64,000 nt of DNA, taken from positions 1-64,000 of the forward strand of contig NZ_VCNA01000001.1 of the NCBI RefSeq assembly GCF_006170445.1, read 5' to 3'. The notes under the pieces are model-generated. The model was given only the letters and a program-made list of their open reading frames with translations. It was not told the origin of the DNA and did no database searches. The position numbers and the translations under genes were made by a program. This document shows positions 25,378-34,127 of this stretch, piece by piece. Position 1 is the stretch's first letter; each line of letters opens with the position of its first letter. This stretch comes from Brevibacillus dissolubilis. GTDB taxonomy: Bacteria; Bacillota; Bacilli; Brevibacillales; Brevibacillaceae.

Positions 25378-26361
25378 ATGTCTAAATTCCCTGAATGTAC
25401 AGGCTTCAACTGTTTTTTGGAAGTAATGAGAAGTTGGATTATCTATACAACTGGAATGACCCTTTCTACACCGGTGCTGTTCCTGAGCAGTGGGCGATTG
25501 GGTTTTCAATATGAAGCAGTGAAAGATAACGAAACGGTCGTTTTTCCTAGAGTGAAACTCTCTCAGTATTATGACTATGACTCGTTGAAAAATTATCTCG
25601 GCATAAATGTCGTCCGCAACGAACCGGCGGAAGAAGCAGCTTGGACTGATATTGAGAACATGCTGGCTGCCGGTAAGATTCCGATCGTGAAGGGATTGAG
25701 TAGCTTACTCCCGAATAAGCCGGACGTACAGCCAACCGTCACCTTACTGGCTGTTCACCATTACAATGAACAAGATCAGACCGTAACCGTCTCAAGTACG
25801 CTCTATAACGGAACCATTTCTCTGGAAGTACTCCAACAGATCAGATCAGCAATTAAAGATTATAATGAACCTGAATATAGCTGGATTTATTTTGAATGGG
25901 AGAAAGAGCTTACCGAAATCTCAGCAGATTACCTGTTGAATCGGGTACGTGACCAACTGGCAGAAGAGGATTTCAAAACCGTTTCTCCACAAAAAATAAG
26001 AGAATTCGCAACGGCGCTAAAAGATCTCGTGCAAGTGAAATCCTTTCTGCGCGGAGTGATACTCAAAAACCTCGCCCTTCAAACGCTGCATCCATGGGGC
26101 CCGGTAACCTCCAGCGAAAACACCTTCCTCGTGATGCAAGAACTGTCGGAGCAGGGTGTATTGACCGCCGCAACGGCTGATCGATTCGCAACGATTCACC
26201 AAGAGTGGAAGACGATTCAAATGATGTTTATCAAAAGTACATTTACATCCTCAACAGAACTGCTCGAGCAGATCATTGGAAAGCTTGGCGTGCTGGCTGA
26301 TTGGGAGCACGAAGCGTTCACATCCTTAGACGAACAGATAAAGGTGGTTGCTTATGAGTAA
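25378..26361 (+). CDS. BtrH-like protein 1 (butirosin acyltransferase N-domain family)
   Basis: 327 residues from ATG 25378, which has AGGAGGAG upstream; an upstream TTG lies inside the hairpin and is unlikely. The N-terminal part resembles the BtrH N-domain, a C39-peptidase-like cysteine fold: two Cys near the start (CTGFNCFLEV), then LSTPVLFLSSGRLGFQYE, and later VTLLAVHHYN where relatives have His-xx-LVxGY. The expected catalytic His is not in place, so catalysis is doubtful. The rest is helical. BtrH moves an acyl group from a carrier protein to an amine. Next to the short peptides and overlapping the PqqD-like gene by eight bases, it may act on the peptides. Family assignment is moderate. 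Confidence 0.6.
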   Translation: MSKFPECTGFNCFLEVMRSWIIYTTGMTLSTPVLFLSSGRLGFQYEAVKDNETVVFPRVKLSQYYDYDSLKNYLGINVVRNEPAEEAAWTDIENMLAAGKIPIVKGLSSLLPNKPDVQPTVTLLAVHHYNEQDQTVTVSSTLYNGTISLEVLQQIRSAIKDYNEPEYSWIYFEWEKELTEISADYLLNRVRDQLAEEDFKTVSPQKIREFATALKDLVQVKSFLRGVILKNLALQTLHPWGPVTSSENTFLVMQELSEQGVLTAATADRFATIHQEWKTIQMMFIKSTFTSSTELLEQIIGKLGVLADWEHEAFTSLDEQIKVVAYE

Positions 26362-26623
26362 GAAATATCTCGTATCTAGTTATTTGGAAATCAATGAAGA
26401 AGACGGCGAGTTTTATGTGGTTCAGACTAACCTTGGACGAGTCTTGGAGGTTAATGACGAAGTGATCACCTGCCTTCAATTTTTTAACGAAGCAAGAGAC
26501 TTTGATCAACTGAAAGCATTTCTCCTGGAGACGGGGTTGGAAAAAGAAGAGACGGTTGACGAACAAGCAAAAGAAGCAATGGATTTGCTCGTTACTCATG
26601 AGTTGATTCTGCCAATCGAATAA
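26354..26623 (+). CDS. PqqD/RRE-like small protein
   Basis: 89 residues. ATG 26354 has AAGGTGG upstream and overlaps the end of the BtrH-like gene, so translation is coupled. The pattern is that of the PqqD fold: three N-terminal strands (KYLVSSYLEI, EFYVVQTNLGRVLEV), the VNDEVITCLQFF helix, a winged-helix part (DFDQLKAFLLETG) and a closing helix plus LILPIE. Such proteins bind leader peptides in PQQ, lasso-peptide and radical-SAM RiPP pathways. In lasso systems a PqqD-like B1 pairs with a cysteine-peptidase B2, a suggestive parallel to this gene pair. No radical-SAM enzyme is seen in the window. Confidence 0.6.
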   Translation: MSKKYLVSSYLEINEEDGEFYVVQTNLGRVLEVNDEVITCLQFFNEARDFDQLKAFLLETGLEKEETVDEQAKEAMDLLVTHELILPIE

Positions 26624-26691
26624 AAACGTTCAAGTCTGTCAGAAGGATGGGGAGACCCAGTCGATCAGCAGGCCGATGACCATACAAAAAG

Positions 26692-26728
26692 GCGTGTAAA
26701 TCCATTCACAGGACTTACCCGCTTTTTT
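26692..26728 (+). terminator. Terminator of the short-peptide cassette
   Basis: GCGTGTAAATCC and GGACTTACCCGC form a stem with two mismatches around a 7-base loop, followed by six T. Confidence 0.7.
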
Positions 26729-26798
26729 ACTTGCGATTCAGACTGATGTGTTTCAAGATCAGTATTTAATAAAGTCGTTTATAAGGAGGTGGTGAGTA

Positions 26799-27074
26799 AT
26801 GGAGAAGTATACCGTCACGTTTCATGAGCAACAAGATCTGTCCATTTCGATTTATCTTCAGACATTACCAACAGCCACGGTCATCTCAATTCCTGAAATC
26901 GAATGGTCCACGATGATTGGACATGCCATATCCTATCACGAGGTTTTCACTTTGCTCAATAATTCCTTGGTGAAAACATCGCTGGGAGCTTTAGCGGAGG
27001 AAGCGGCCCGGAAGATATTGCTTAGTCTCATGATCCAAGGAAGGACTGGACTCGTACAAGCTGTTCCAAAGTAA
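26799..27074 (+). CDS. Small hypothetical protein in the cluster
   Basis: 91 residues with a very strong AAGGAGGTGGTGAGTA ribosome site. Mixed strands in the first half (YTVTFHEQQDLSISIYLQ) and helices in the second (LGALAEEAARKILLSLMIQG). No signal peptide or family recognised. It stands between the peptide cassette terminator and the exporter promoter, so it is a separate unit. An immunity, chaperone or regulatory role is possible but unsupported. Confidence 0.6.
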   Translation: MEKYTVTFHEQQDLSISIYLQTLPTATVISIPEIEWSTMIGHAISYHEVFTLLNNSLVKTSLGALAEEAARKILLSLMIQGRTGLVQAVPK

Positions 27075-27131
27075 GGGGAAACTCTATACATAAGCTGGTA
27101 GAACGGTAATTGCAGGCTTGATTGTATCATG

Positions 27132-27160
27132 TTGACATGTTTATACTAAAAATATATTAT
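27132..27160 (+). promoter_or_regulatory. Sigma-A-type promoter of the exporter operon
   Basis: TTGACA - 17 bases - TATTAT, about 200 bases upstream of the peptidase-exporter gene. The long leader contains a possible 31-codon reading frame. Confidence 0.65.
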
Positions 27161-27230
27161 TATATTAAAATTCTGAATGATATATTAATAATGTAAAATA
27201 TGTTTCGCCGATAAGGAGTTGTTTAGCTTC

Positions 27231-27326
27231 ATGATTTCCAATTACCGGGTAAAAACTTCCCTTCAAGGTTCTCTTTTTTGCAAACGTTTCCGTAGAACAG
27301 ACTCAGAGGAGGCAGGGAGGCTTTGA
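27231..27326 (+). CDS. Possible 31-residue leader peptide before the exporter gene
   Basis: Begins MISNYRVKTSLQG after AAGGAG (12 bases) and ends EEAGRL. Its TGA overlaps an in-frame TTG start (27323) of the exporter. The arrangement would allow translational coupling or attenuation. Rich in Arg/Lys, unlike a signal peptide. It may be chance. Confidence 0.3.
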   Translation: MISNYRVKTSLQGSLFCKRFRRTDSEEAGRL

Positions 27327-27331
27327 ACCAC

Positions 27332-30300
27332 ATGAACCCGTTTCAATCTCTCCTGGTACTGATGGCTCTGTTCCTGACTTTGTTGCCATTTGGGACAGTG
27401 ACAACTGCTCAATCAGCAGTGCCAGACCAATCCAAAATTGAATCGTATATCCTTGACAATATGGAGAAATCCGAAATACCCGGTATGGCTGTTGTACTGA
27501 TTCAGGATGGCCGCATTGTGATGAAAAAAGGGTATGGATACGCTGACCTCGATCAAGCGAAGCCAGTCACACCGTCCACCTTATTTGAATTAGGTTCTAC
27601 TTCTAAGGCCTTTACCGGATTGGCCGTTCTGCAGTTGGAACGGGAAGGGAAGCTGAAGCTAAGCGACCCTGTCACCCAATATATCCCCTGGCTGTCGATG
27701 ACCTATGAAGGTAAGGAACAAGTGATCACACTTGCCGATTTTTTGCATCATACAAGCGGTGTCGGCTACCAGTCGATCGACCGACTGCCCGAAGGTGATT
27801 CTCCTGATTCGCTGGAGATGACGGTACGCACGCTTACCGGGCAAGAGCTCAAGCATCAATCGGGCAAGAAGTATGAATATGCGACCATCAATTACGACGT
27901 ATTAGGACTGGTTATCGAAGAGGTGACACAACAATCCTATGAATCTTATGTAAAAGAAAAGATCATGGGTCCATTGGGGCTGGATCATACATACCTATTC
28001 GCTGTCGAAGAAGCAGCAAAAGCGGAAATGGCAACTGGTTACCGCAAAAACTTTACGGAACCACACACGTACCATGCACCATCATTCCGCGGAAATACTC
28101 CCGCTGGCTATGTGATCTCCAATGCTGATGATATAGCCCGTTGGATGCAAATTCAAATGGGCGTGGTCACCGATATCCAACTCGATCCCGAACTGATTGA
28201 ACGCTCCCATCAGCCTAACCGTCGGGTACAGCCGTCATGGGATGGTTCTTCTTATGCAGCCGGCTGGCAAATCTATCAAAAGGATTCCGGGGAAATCTCC
28301 CACGGAGGGATCAATCCGGGCTTCTCATCCTATTTTGTCATCCGGCCTGAAGAAAAGCTGGCTGTTGCGGTGCTTGCCAACATCAACTCAGACTATACTC
28401 CTGTCATCGCTCAGGGCATTATGAACCAGATTACCGGCGAAAAGCTTCCCGTCATTACCTCGGATACGGTGAGTAAAGTAGACACAATTGCTACGATCCT
28501 GCTGTGTGTCATCGTTCCAGCCTCACTCCTGTTCTTGATTGCCACTGTACGCGGGATTGGCCAGACGTTTACAGGCAAGCGGCAGGCCGCACCGATTCGT
28601 GCCCGAACAATATTATCTGCCGTGGTGTCGCTTGCTTTTCTGGTCTCGTTCCTAATCGGGATTTATCTGATTCCTTACATTATGTTCGACAAGGTATCGT
28701 GGAATTTTATTCGCGTCTGGGCGTCACCGACCCTGTTGTACGCAGGATTCGCTCTGGCAGGCTTGGGAATTACCTTTTATATTCACCAGGTATTTACCAC
28801 GTTTTTTCCAAAACAAGGGGACAAGCAGTTCCTCACGCTCGTCTTTTTCTCATTCGTCAGTGGTTTTGGTAATGCGTTTATCATTTTTACGATTAATCAA
28901 ACCTTTGGACGTACGGACAACCTGACCAATGGCTTACTGTATTACTTTGCACTCGGTATTGTGATGTATATCATCGCCCAGAAGATAATCCGTACGAAGT
29001 TGACCAAGCTGACCACTCAGATGGTCTATGATAAACGGATGGAGATCGTCAAAAAACTGATGAATACCTCTTATCAGAACATGGAGACAATCGACAATGA
29101 AAAAGTGTATGCCAGTTTAAACAATGACACAGAGCAGATCAGTGATTCGATTAATTTAGCTATCACCGGGATCACACATCTGATTACACTTCTCTGCTGT
29201 TTTATCTACCTGGGGATGATGAACCTGTATGGGTTGCTGCTTTCCGTGGTGGTGATCGTATTGGCAGCAGGGCTGCACAGCTTCACTGCCAACCGGGCAG
29301 GACGAGTCTGGGAAATCACCCGCGATATGCAAAATGTATTCTTTAAGTATATTCATGATCTTCTGTATGGCTTTAAGGAGCTCACCCTGCATCTGGGCAA
29401 ACGCCGCCATTTTCAAGCAGATATGGATCAGAGCTGCGTCCGTTACCGCGATACCCGCAATGAAGGGATGTTAGCTTTTGTCAATGTTTTTGTCTTGGGA
29501 GAATTAATCTTCGTCTTTGTCATCGGGTTTGTCGCATTCGGTTTCTTGGAGATTTTCCCGAATATGTCTAAAGAGATGATTAGTACCTATGTGTTTGTCT
29601 TCCTCTATATGACAGGTCCGGTCAACGGGGTACTTCAGTTCCTGCCGCAGATCATCCAGATGAAGATCAGCTGGAAGCGGATCAACGAATTGCTCGCCCA
29701 TCTGGAATCCATAGAAAACAGTACCCCGGTGGCGATGCCGGATACATCTGCACAGGATCGCTTCGAACTGAGTCTGCAGGATGTAGAGTTCGGTTATAAA
29801 AACAAGGAAGGCCAACACTTTTCCGTAGGTCCGATCAACTACCAGTTACGTTCTGGAGAGATCCTCTTCATTACGGGTGGGAACGGGAGCGGTAAGTCGA
29901 CTCTGGCTAAACTGCTGACTGGACTGTATGCGCCCGATTCCGGCAGGATTACCCTGAATGGCCGGGCGGTGACGGCAGAAGAACTGGGGCAGTACTATTC
30001 CGCTATTTTCGGAGATTTTTATCTGTTCGATAGATTGTACGGCATCGAAGTGGAGAACCGGGAGCAGGAGATTCAGGCTTACCTCGATACGCTGCAGCTG
30101 ACGGATAAAGTCCAGATCACCAATGGCAGCTTTACCACAACCAAGCTTTCCACCGGACAGAAAAAACGACTGGCTCTGCTGGTGACCTATTTGGAAAACC
30201 GTCCATTGTGTCTGTTTGATGAATGGGCAGCAGACCAAGACCCGGAATACCGCCGTTTCTTCTATGAATATCTGTTGCCGGAGATGAAACAGAACGGCAA

Positions 30301-30436
30301 GTGCATTATCGCGATTACCCATGATGATGCCTATTTCCACCTGGCTGACAAGTTAATTAAGCTGGATATGGGACAGATCGTCAATACGGAAACAAGCCAA
30401 AGGATAAGCCGACCAGACCAAGAAGTATACGCCTAA
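27332..30436 (+). CDS. Prodrug-activating S12 peptidase fused to cyclic-peptide-type ABC exporter
   Basis: 1034 residues. Signal peptide (1-27), then an extracytoplasmic beta-lactamase-fold domain with SxxK (STSK, near 90), a candidate catalytic Tyr in YEYATINYD (near 183) and HGG in ISHGGINPG. Three helices (about 390-500) follow as in ClbP. A SyrD/PvdE-like ABC transporter completes it: six helices and one ATPase with GNGSGKST (near 850), LSTGQKKR (near 940) and LCLFDEWAADQDP. ClbP, XcnG and ZmaM remove N-acyl-D-Asn caps; fused peptidase-exporters are known from related prodrug clusters such as paenilamicin. It should export the pre-product of NRPS1 onward and cut it. ATG 27332 is 11 bases from GGGAGG; TTG 27323 is an alternative. 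First gene of a long operon. Confidence 0.92.
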   Translation: MNPFQSLLVLMALFLTLLPFGTVTTAQSAVPDQSKIESYILDNMEKSEIPGMAVVLIQDGRIVMKKGYGYADLDQAKPVTPSTLFELGSTSKAFTGLAVLQLEREGKLKLSDPVTQYIPWLSMTYEGKEQVITLADFLHHTSGVGYQSIDRLPEGDSPDSLEMTVRTLTGQELKHQSGKKYEYATINYDVLGLVIEEVTQQSYESYVKEKIMGPLGLDHTYLFAVEEAAKAEMATGYRKNFTEPHTYHAPSFRGNTPAGYVISNADDIARWMQIQMGVVTDIQLDPELIERSHQPNRRVQPSWDGSSYAAGWQIYQKDSGEISHGGINPGFSSYFVIRPEEKLAVAVLANINSDYTPVIAQGIMNQITGEKLPVITSDTVSKVDTIATILLCVIVPASLLFLIATVRGIGQTFTGKRQAAPIRARTILSAVVSLAFLVSFLIGIYLIPYIMFDKVSWNFIRVWASPTLLYAGFALAGLGITFYIHQVFTTFFPKQGDKQFLTLVFFSFVSGFGNAFIIFTINQTFGRTDNLTNGLLYYFALGIVMYIIAQKIIRTKLTKLTTQMVYDKRMEIVKKLMNTSYQNMETIDNEKVYASLNNDTEQISDSINLAITGITHLITLLCCFIYLGMMNLYGLLLSVVVIVLAAGLHSFTANRAGRVWEITRDMQNVFFKYIHDLLYGFKELTLHLGKRRHFQADMDQSCVRYRDTRNEGMLAFVNVFVLGELIFVFVIGFVAFGFLEIFPNMSKEMISTYVFVFLYMTGPVNGVLQFLPQIIQMKISWKRINELLAHLESIENSTPVAMPDTSAQDRFELSLQDVEFGYKNKEGQHFSVGPINYQLRSGEILFITGGNGSGKSTLAKLLTGLYAPDSGRITLNGRAVTAEELGQYYSAIFGDFYLFDRLYGIEVENREQEIQAYLDTLQLTDKVQITNGSFTTTKLSTGQKKRLALLVTYLENRPLCLFDEWAADQDPEYRRFFYEYLLPEMKQNGKCIIAITHDDAYFHLADKLIKLDMGQIVNTETSQRISRPDQEVYA

Positions 30437-30463
30437 TCAAAAGGGAAGAAGGGACGATTCACC

Positions 30464-31516
30464 TTGACTCTCCTCAAACATTCAGTAAAAGAGTCCACAT
30501 ATCGCAGCTATCAATACTACGCGTTTCCGGTCTCCATCCTCGTGAGCCACATGGAACAAAACGAAGGGGTGGAAGCATGGATTCACAGCAATTTTATTCA
30601 AGCGTGTTTTGATGAACGTTTGTTTGATGGTGGGGTACCGGTACCATTCGCGCCTTATCAATTCGATTATGCCTTCAACCCGTGGCTCCATACCCAGCGT
30701 CTGAGCCGCGAGTTGGTCGGTATGCTGGACCTCGATATCCTTTCATTCATCGTCAAGTCGCTTACACATGGCTTCTGTCTCTATCTCAATGCAGATGAAT
30801 TCTTTCTGCCTAACCGCCAATTCTATCAAAAACAGAATTACTCCCATGATGTACTCATCTATGGCGTGGATACCGAGCAAGAGCGGCTGTTCCTGATGGG
30901 CTATGACGACAACAGTCAATACACCACATTTGAGGCGGGCTATGACGAGTTTCGGCAAGCGTATCAAAGTCTCGACGTGATTGAGAATCACTGTAACCAA
31001 ATCTATCTGTACCGTTATCAGCCGGAGGGTTCGTATACCTTTCAAATCCATCTGGTGCTCGACTTGATCGAAGACTATCTGTACAGCCGTAACACATCGG
31101 AGCGTCTGTACATGGTAGCCGAACCATATGACCGCACCTACGGGCAGAACACGATTGCAAGCGTCCAACGCTATCTCCAATTGTTGATGGAAGGACGAAT
31201 CGAATTCGATATCCGCATCATCCACTATCTCGTGGAGCATAAAGAGGCGATGCTTCACCGCCTGCGTTATTTGGAGAGAAAAAAATATCTGGATCAAAGC
31301 CTTGGGTTTGCCGACACGTATGCGGAACAGGTGTATGGACAGGCCCTCATGTATCGGAACATGATCATGAAATCAGCCATCGACAACAACTCGAAGCGTG
31401 TCCAAAGCGTCATCGGTTCCTTGGATCAAATGCGTCAGGATGAGCATGAGCTATTGGTTCGTATGGTTACGCATGCACGTGAACGGGCTGCCAAGCCATT
31501 GCAGGAATTTAACTAA
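30464..31516 (+). CDS. BtrH-like protein 2, lacking the catalytic Cys
   Basis: 350 residues, TTG start with AAGAAGGGA. It aligns by eye with the protein at 35291: YRSYQYYAFPV here versus YRSCYYNSF there, so Tyr16 replaces the cysteine. The His region is kept (YSHDVLIYGVD, near 128), as is the following aspartate-rich strand (LMGYDDN). The C-terminal half is helical. Directly followed by a stand-alone ACP, as BtrH works with the ACP BtrI in butirosin. It may be a non-catalytic partner or scaffold, or use another nucleophile. Confidence 0.6.
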   Translation: MTLLKHSVKESTYRSYQYYAFPVSILVSHMEQNEGVEAWIHSNFIQACFDERLFDGGVPVPFAPYQFDYAFNPWLHTQRLSRELVGMLDLDILSFIVKSLTHGFCLYLNADEFFLPNRQFYQKQNYSHDVLIYGVDTEQERLFLMGYDDNSQYTTFEAGYDEFRQAYQSLDVIENHCNQIYLYRYQPEGSYTFQIHLVLDLIEDYLYSRNTSERLYMVAEPYDRTYGQNTIASVQRYLQLLMEGRIEFDIRIIHYLVEHKEAMLHRLRYLERKKYLDQSLGFADTYAEQVYGQALMYRNMIMKSAIDNNSKRVQSVIGSLDQMRQDEHELLVRMVTHARERAAKPLQEFN

Positions 31517-31528
31517 GGAGTGACCCCT

Positions 31529-31780
31529 ATGTCTATCGAACAAGAAAGCACGTTACAAAAGCTGGTGAATGAAGTGTTGGAAAGAGAAGGAAACGGTGAG
31601 GATATCTCGATGAATGCCAATCTGGGCGAGATCGGTCTTCACTCCATTACCTTCGTCAAACTAGTCGTCCAAATTGAAACCACATTCGGAATCGAATTCG
31701 CCAATGAAGACTTAATTATGGAAAAATACGAAACTCTCCGTGACTTGTTGAATTATGTGCAGCAGAAGCTAGAAAGGTAG
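31529..31780 (+). CDS. Discrete acyl carrier protein 1
   Basis: 83 residues, ATG eight bases after AAGGAG. ACP fold with the phosphopantetheine serine in GLHSITFVKLV (His in place of the usual Asp) and IEFANEDLI as helix III. Sits between BtrH-like protein 2 and the hydroxyacyl dehydrogenase. It may carry hydroxymalonate precursor or a separate acyl unit for BtrH-type transfer; there are two free ACPs in this operon. Confidence 0.82.
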   Translation: MSIEQESTLQKLVNEVLEREGNGEDISMNANLGEIGLHSITFVKLVVQIETTFGIEFANEDLIMEKYETLRDLLNYVQQKLER

Positions 31781-31792
31781 GTGTGCCGAGCC

Positions 31793-32650
31793 TTGAATAT
31801 TGGTGTAATCGGAGCAGGGGTGATGGGGATTGGTGTGGCCCAAAGCGCAGCGCAGGCAGGTCATACCGTCATCCTGATCGACATCTCTGCTGACATCCTC
31901 GATAAAGCAAAAAAAGAATTGCAGAAAAACATTCGATTTTCCGCCTTTTACAACCGTGACAAACAGATGGAGCCCGTCGATGAAGTGATGAAGCGCATCA
32001 CCTTTACCACGGAGTATGAACTGCTCGCCGATGCAGATTTTCTCATCGAGAACGTGCCGGAAGTCTGGGAGATTAAAAAGGAAGTCTACCTCAAAGCAGA
32101 TCCGATCTGCCCGCCGCATTGTATTTTTCTCGTAAATACCTCCTGCATCTCGATCACCAAAGTAGCAGCCTTGACCAACCGCACTGACAAGGTATTCGGC
32201 GTCCATTTTATGAATCCAGTCCCGCTTAAACCAACCGTCGAAGCGATCCGGGGCTTTCATACCTCGGAAGAGACGATTCAACAAAGCCAAGAGTTCCTTG
32301 CCTCTATGGGCAAAGAATGCATCATCGTCAACGATATGCCTGGCTTTGTCTCCAACCGCCTGTCGCATCTCTTAATGAACGAAGCAGCTTTTGTCGTACA
32401 GGACCAAGTGGCTGAGCCAAAAGATGTAGACGATATTTTCAAAAAATGCTTTAACCACAAAATGGGCCCGCTCGAAACCGCCGATCTGATCGGTCTTGAC
32501 ACCGTCGTCCAATCTCTTGATATCCTGTATGAAAGCTACCAAGACCCGAAGTTCCGTGTCTGCCCACTGTTGCGCAAGATGGTGGATGCCGGGTTGCTCG
32601 GCCGCAAATCAGGCCGTGGTTTTTATACGTACGACGAATTTGATCTATAA
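31793..32650 (+). CDS. 3-hydroxyacyl-CoA dehydrogenase family protein (ZmaG-like)
   Basis: About 285 residues. Rossmann motif GVIGAGVMGIG at the very start, then NTSCISIT, GVHFMNPVP with the catalytic His, and NRLSHLLMNEAAF. In zwittermicin and xenocoumacin such enzymes oxidise glyceryl-ACP on the way to hydroxymalonyl-ACP. I prefer TTG 31793 (LNIGVIGAG as family start); GTG 31781 is possible. Confidence 0.88.
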   Translation: MNIGVIGAGVMGIGVAQSAAQAGHTVILIDISADILDKAKKELQKNIRFSAFYNRDKQMEPVDEVMKRITFTTEYELLADADFLIENVPEVWEIKKEVYLKADPICPPHCIFLVNTSCISITKVAALTNRTDKVFGVHFMNPVPLKPTVEAIRGFHTSEETIQQSQEFLASMGKECIIVNDMPGFVSNRLSHLLMNEAAFVVQDQVAEPKDVDDIFKKCFNHKMGPLETADLIGLDTVVQSLDILYESYQDPKFRVCPLLRKMVDAGLLGRKSGRGFYTYDEFDL

Positions 32651-32691
32651 AATAGTCTTTACATAATTGAACCGGAAAGGTGAAGCAAACA

Positions 32692-32931
32692 ATGGAAAAC
32701 GCAATCAAAGCAAAAGTAAAAAAATTCCTCTCCCGTTTCTTCAAATCCCAAGAAATCGCAGATGACCAAGATATCTTTTCCCTCGGTTTTGTCAACTCTC
32801 TGTTCGCAATGCAGCTAGTTCTCTTTCTGGAAAAAGAGTTTGATATCATGGTCGACACCGAAGATCTTGATCTGGAGAACTTCCGTACGATTGACCTGAT
32901 CACTTCCTTTGTCGAGAAAAAACAGGCATAA
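32692..32931 (+). CDS. Discrete acyl carrier protein 2 (ZmaD-like)
   Basis: 79 residues, ATG 32692 after GGAAAGGTGA. The carrier serine is in LGFVNSLFAMQLVLFLE (VNS instead of DSL, usual for extender-unit ACPs). It lies inside the hydroxymalonyl cassette and most likely carries the glyceryl to hydroxymalonyl chain. Confidence 0.88.
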   Translation: MENAIKAKVKKFLSRFFKSQEIADDQDIFSLGFVNSLFAMQLVLFLEKEFDIMVDTEDLDLENFRTIDLITSFVEKKQA

Positions 32932-32970
32932 AAACATGAACCAATCAGTCAAGTGAGGTGACCTGATCCG

Positions 32971-34104
32971 ATGAAAACAGAATTGACTGACGAGCAACTG
33001 GCCCACAAAGAGGCATTTCGCCGTTTTGTAGATGAAGAGGTGGTGCCGTATGCCCGCGAGCATGACCTTGAAGAACGCCTGAACCCGGCTGTGATCGACA
33101 AGGTGATAGAAAAAGGCTATCTCGGCTCGATGATCCCGACCAAATTCGGCGGCACGGGTATGGATATGGTGACGCTCGGTATTTTAAATGAAGAAATCGG
33201 CAGAGGGTGTGCCTCCTTGCGTTGTCTCTTGACTGTTCACGGGATGCTCGCCCTTGCCATCCTTCGCTGGGGAACACAACAGCAGCGGACCGATTACCTG
33301 CCACGTTTGGCAAAAGGGGAGATCCTCGGTGCGTTCGCTCTGAGTGAGCCCAATGTCGGCAGTGATGCGAAAAGCGTCGAGACCACAGCCGTTCTGGACG
33401 GCGACGAATACGTCCTGACCGGCACGAAAAAATGGATCACCATGGGACAGATCGCCGACCTCTTCCTCATCATCGCCAAATGTGAGGGCCAACCTACTGC
33501 GTTCCTCGTTGAGCGCGAACGTCCGGGCTTTTGCACAAAAGCAATGAAAGGACTGCTCGGGACACGTGCTACGATGATCGCCGAACTTCATATGGACAAC
33601 TGCCGGATCCCGAAAGAAAATATCATCGGACGCGTTGGTACAGGTCTGACCCATGTTGGCTTATCCTGCCTCGATTATGGCCGCTACACGGTAGCCTGGG
33701 GGTGTGTCGGTACCGCGCAGGCTGCATTTGAAGCAAGTGTGGCTTACGCCCGCGACCGTCAGCAATTCGGCGCACCGCTCAGCGATAACCAGCTGATCCG
33801 CAAGATGATCTCCGAGATGACCGTCAACATCAAGGCAGCCCGTCAACTCTGCTACCACGCCGGGTATTTAAAAGAAGTGGGAGACCCCGACACCATCATG
33901 GAGACATGGGTCGCCAAATACTATGCTTCTACGATGGTGACCAAAGTAACAAGCGATGCGGTACAGATTTTTGGAGGCAATGGCTGTCTGGATCAATATC
34001 CAGTCGAACGTTATTTCCGCGATGCCAAGATCAACGAAATTATCGAAGGCTCCACACAAATGCACGAAATCCTGATTGCCTCTCACATTTTCAAGACGAT
34101 GTAG
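32971..34104 (+). CDS. Acyl-CoA dehydrogenase family protein (ZmaE-like)
   Basis: 377 residues. FAD acyl-CoA dehydrogenase with FALSEPNVGSDA, KKWITMG, and the C-terminal catalytic Glu region IIEGSTQMHEILIA. In extender-unit cassettes it oxidises the hydroxyacyl-ACP. Ribosome site GTGAGGTGA; 40 bases after ACP2. Confidence 0.9.
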   Translation: MKTELTDEQLAHKEAFRRFVDEEVVPYAREHDLEERLNPAVIDKVIEKGYLGSMIPTKFGGTGMDMVTLGILNEEIGRGCASLRCLLTVHGMLALAILRWGTQQQRTDYLPRLAKGEILGAFALSEPNVGSDAKSVETTAVLDGDEYVLTGTKKWITMGQIADLFLIIAKCEGQPTAFLVERERPGFCTKAMKGLLGTRATMIAELHMDNCRIPKENIIGRVGTGLTHVGLSCLDYGRYTVAWGCVGTAQAAFEASVAYARDRQQFGAPLSDNQLIRKMISEMTVNIKAARQLCYHAGYLKEVGDPDTIMETWVAKYYASTMVTKVTSDAVQIFGGNGCLDQYPVERYFRDAKINEIIEGSTQMHEILIASHIFKTM

Positions 34105-34127
34105 GAAAAGGAAGGTGAACATGTGCG

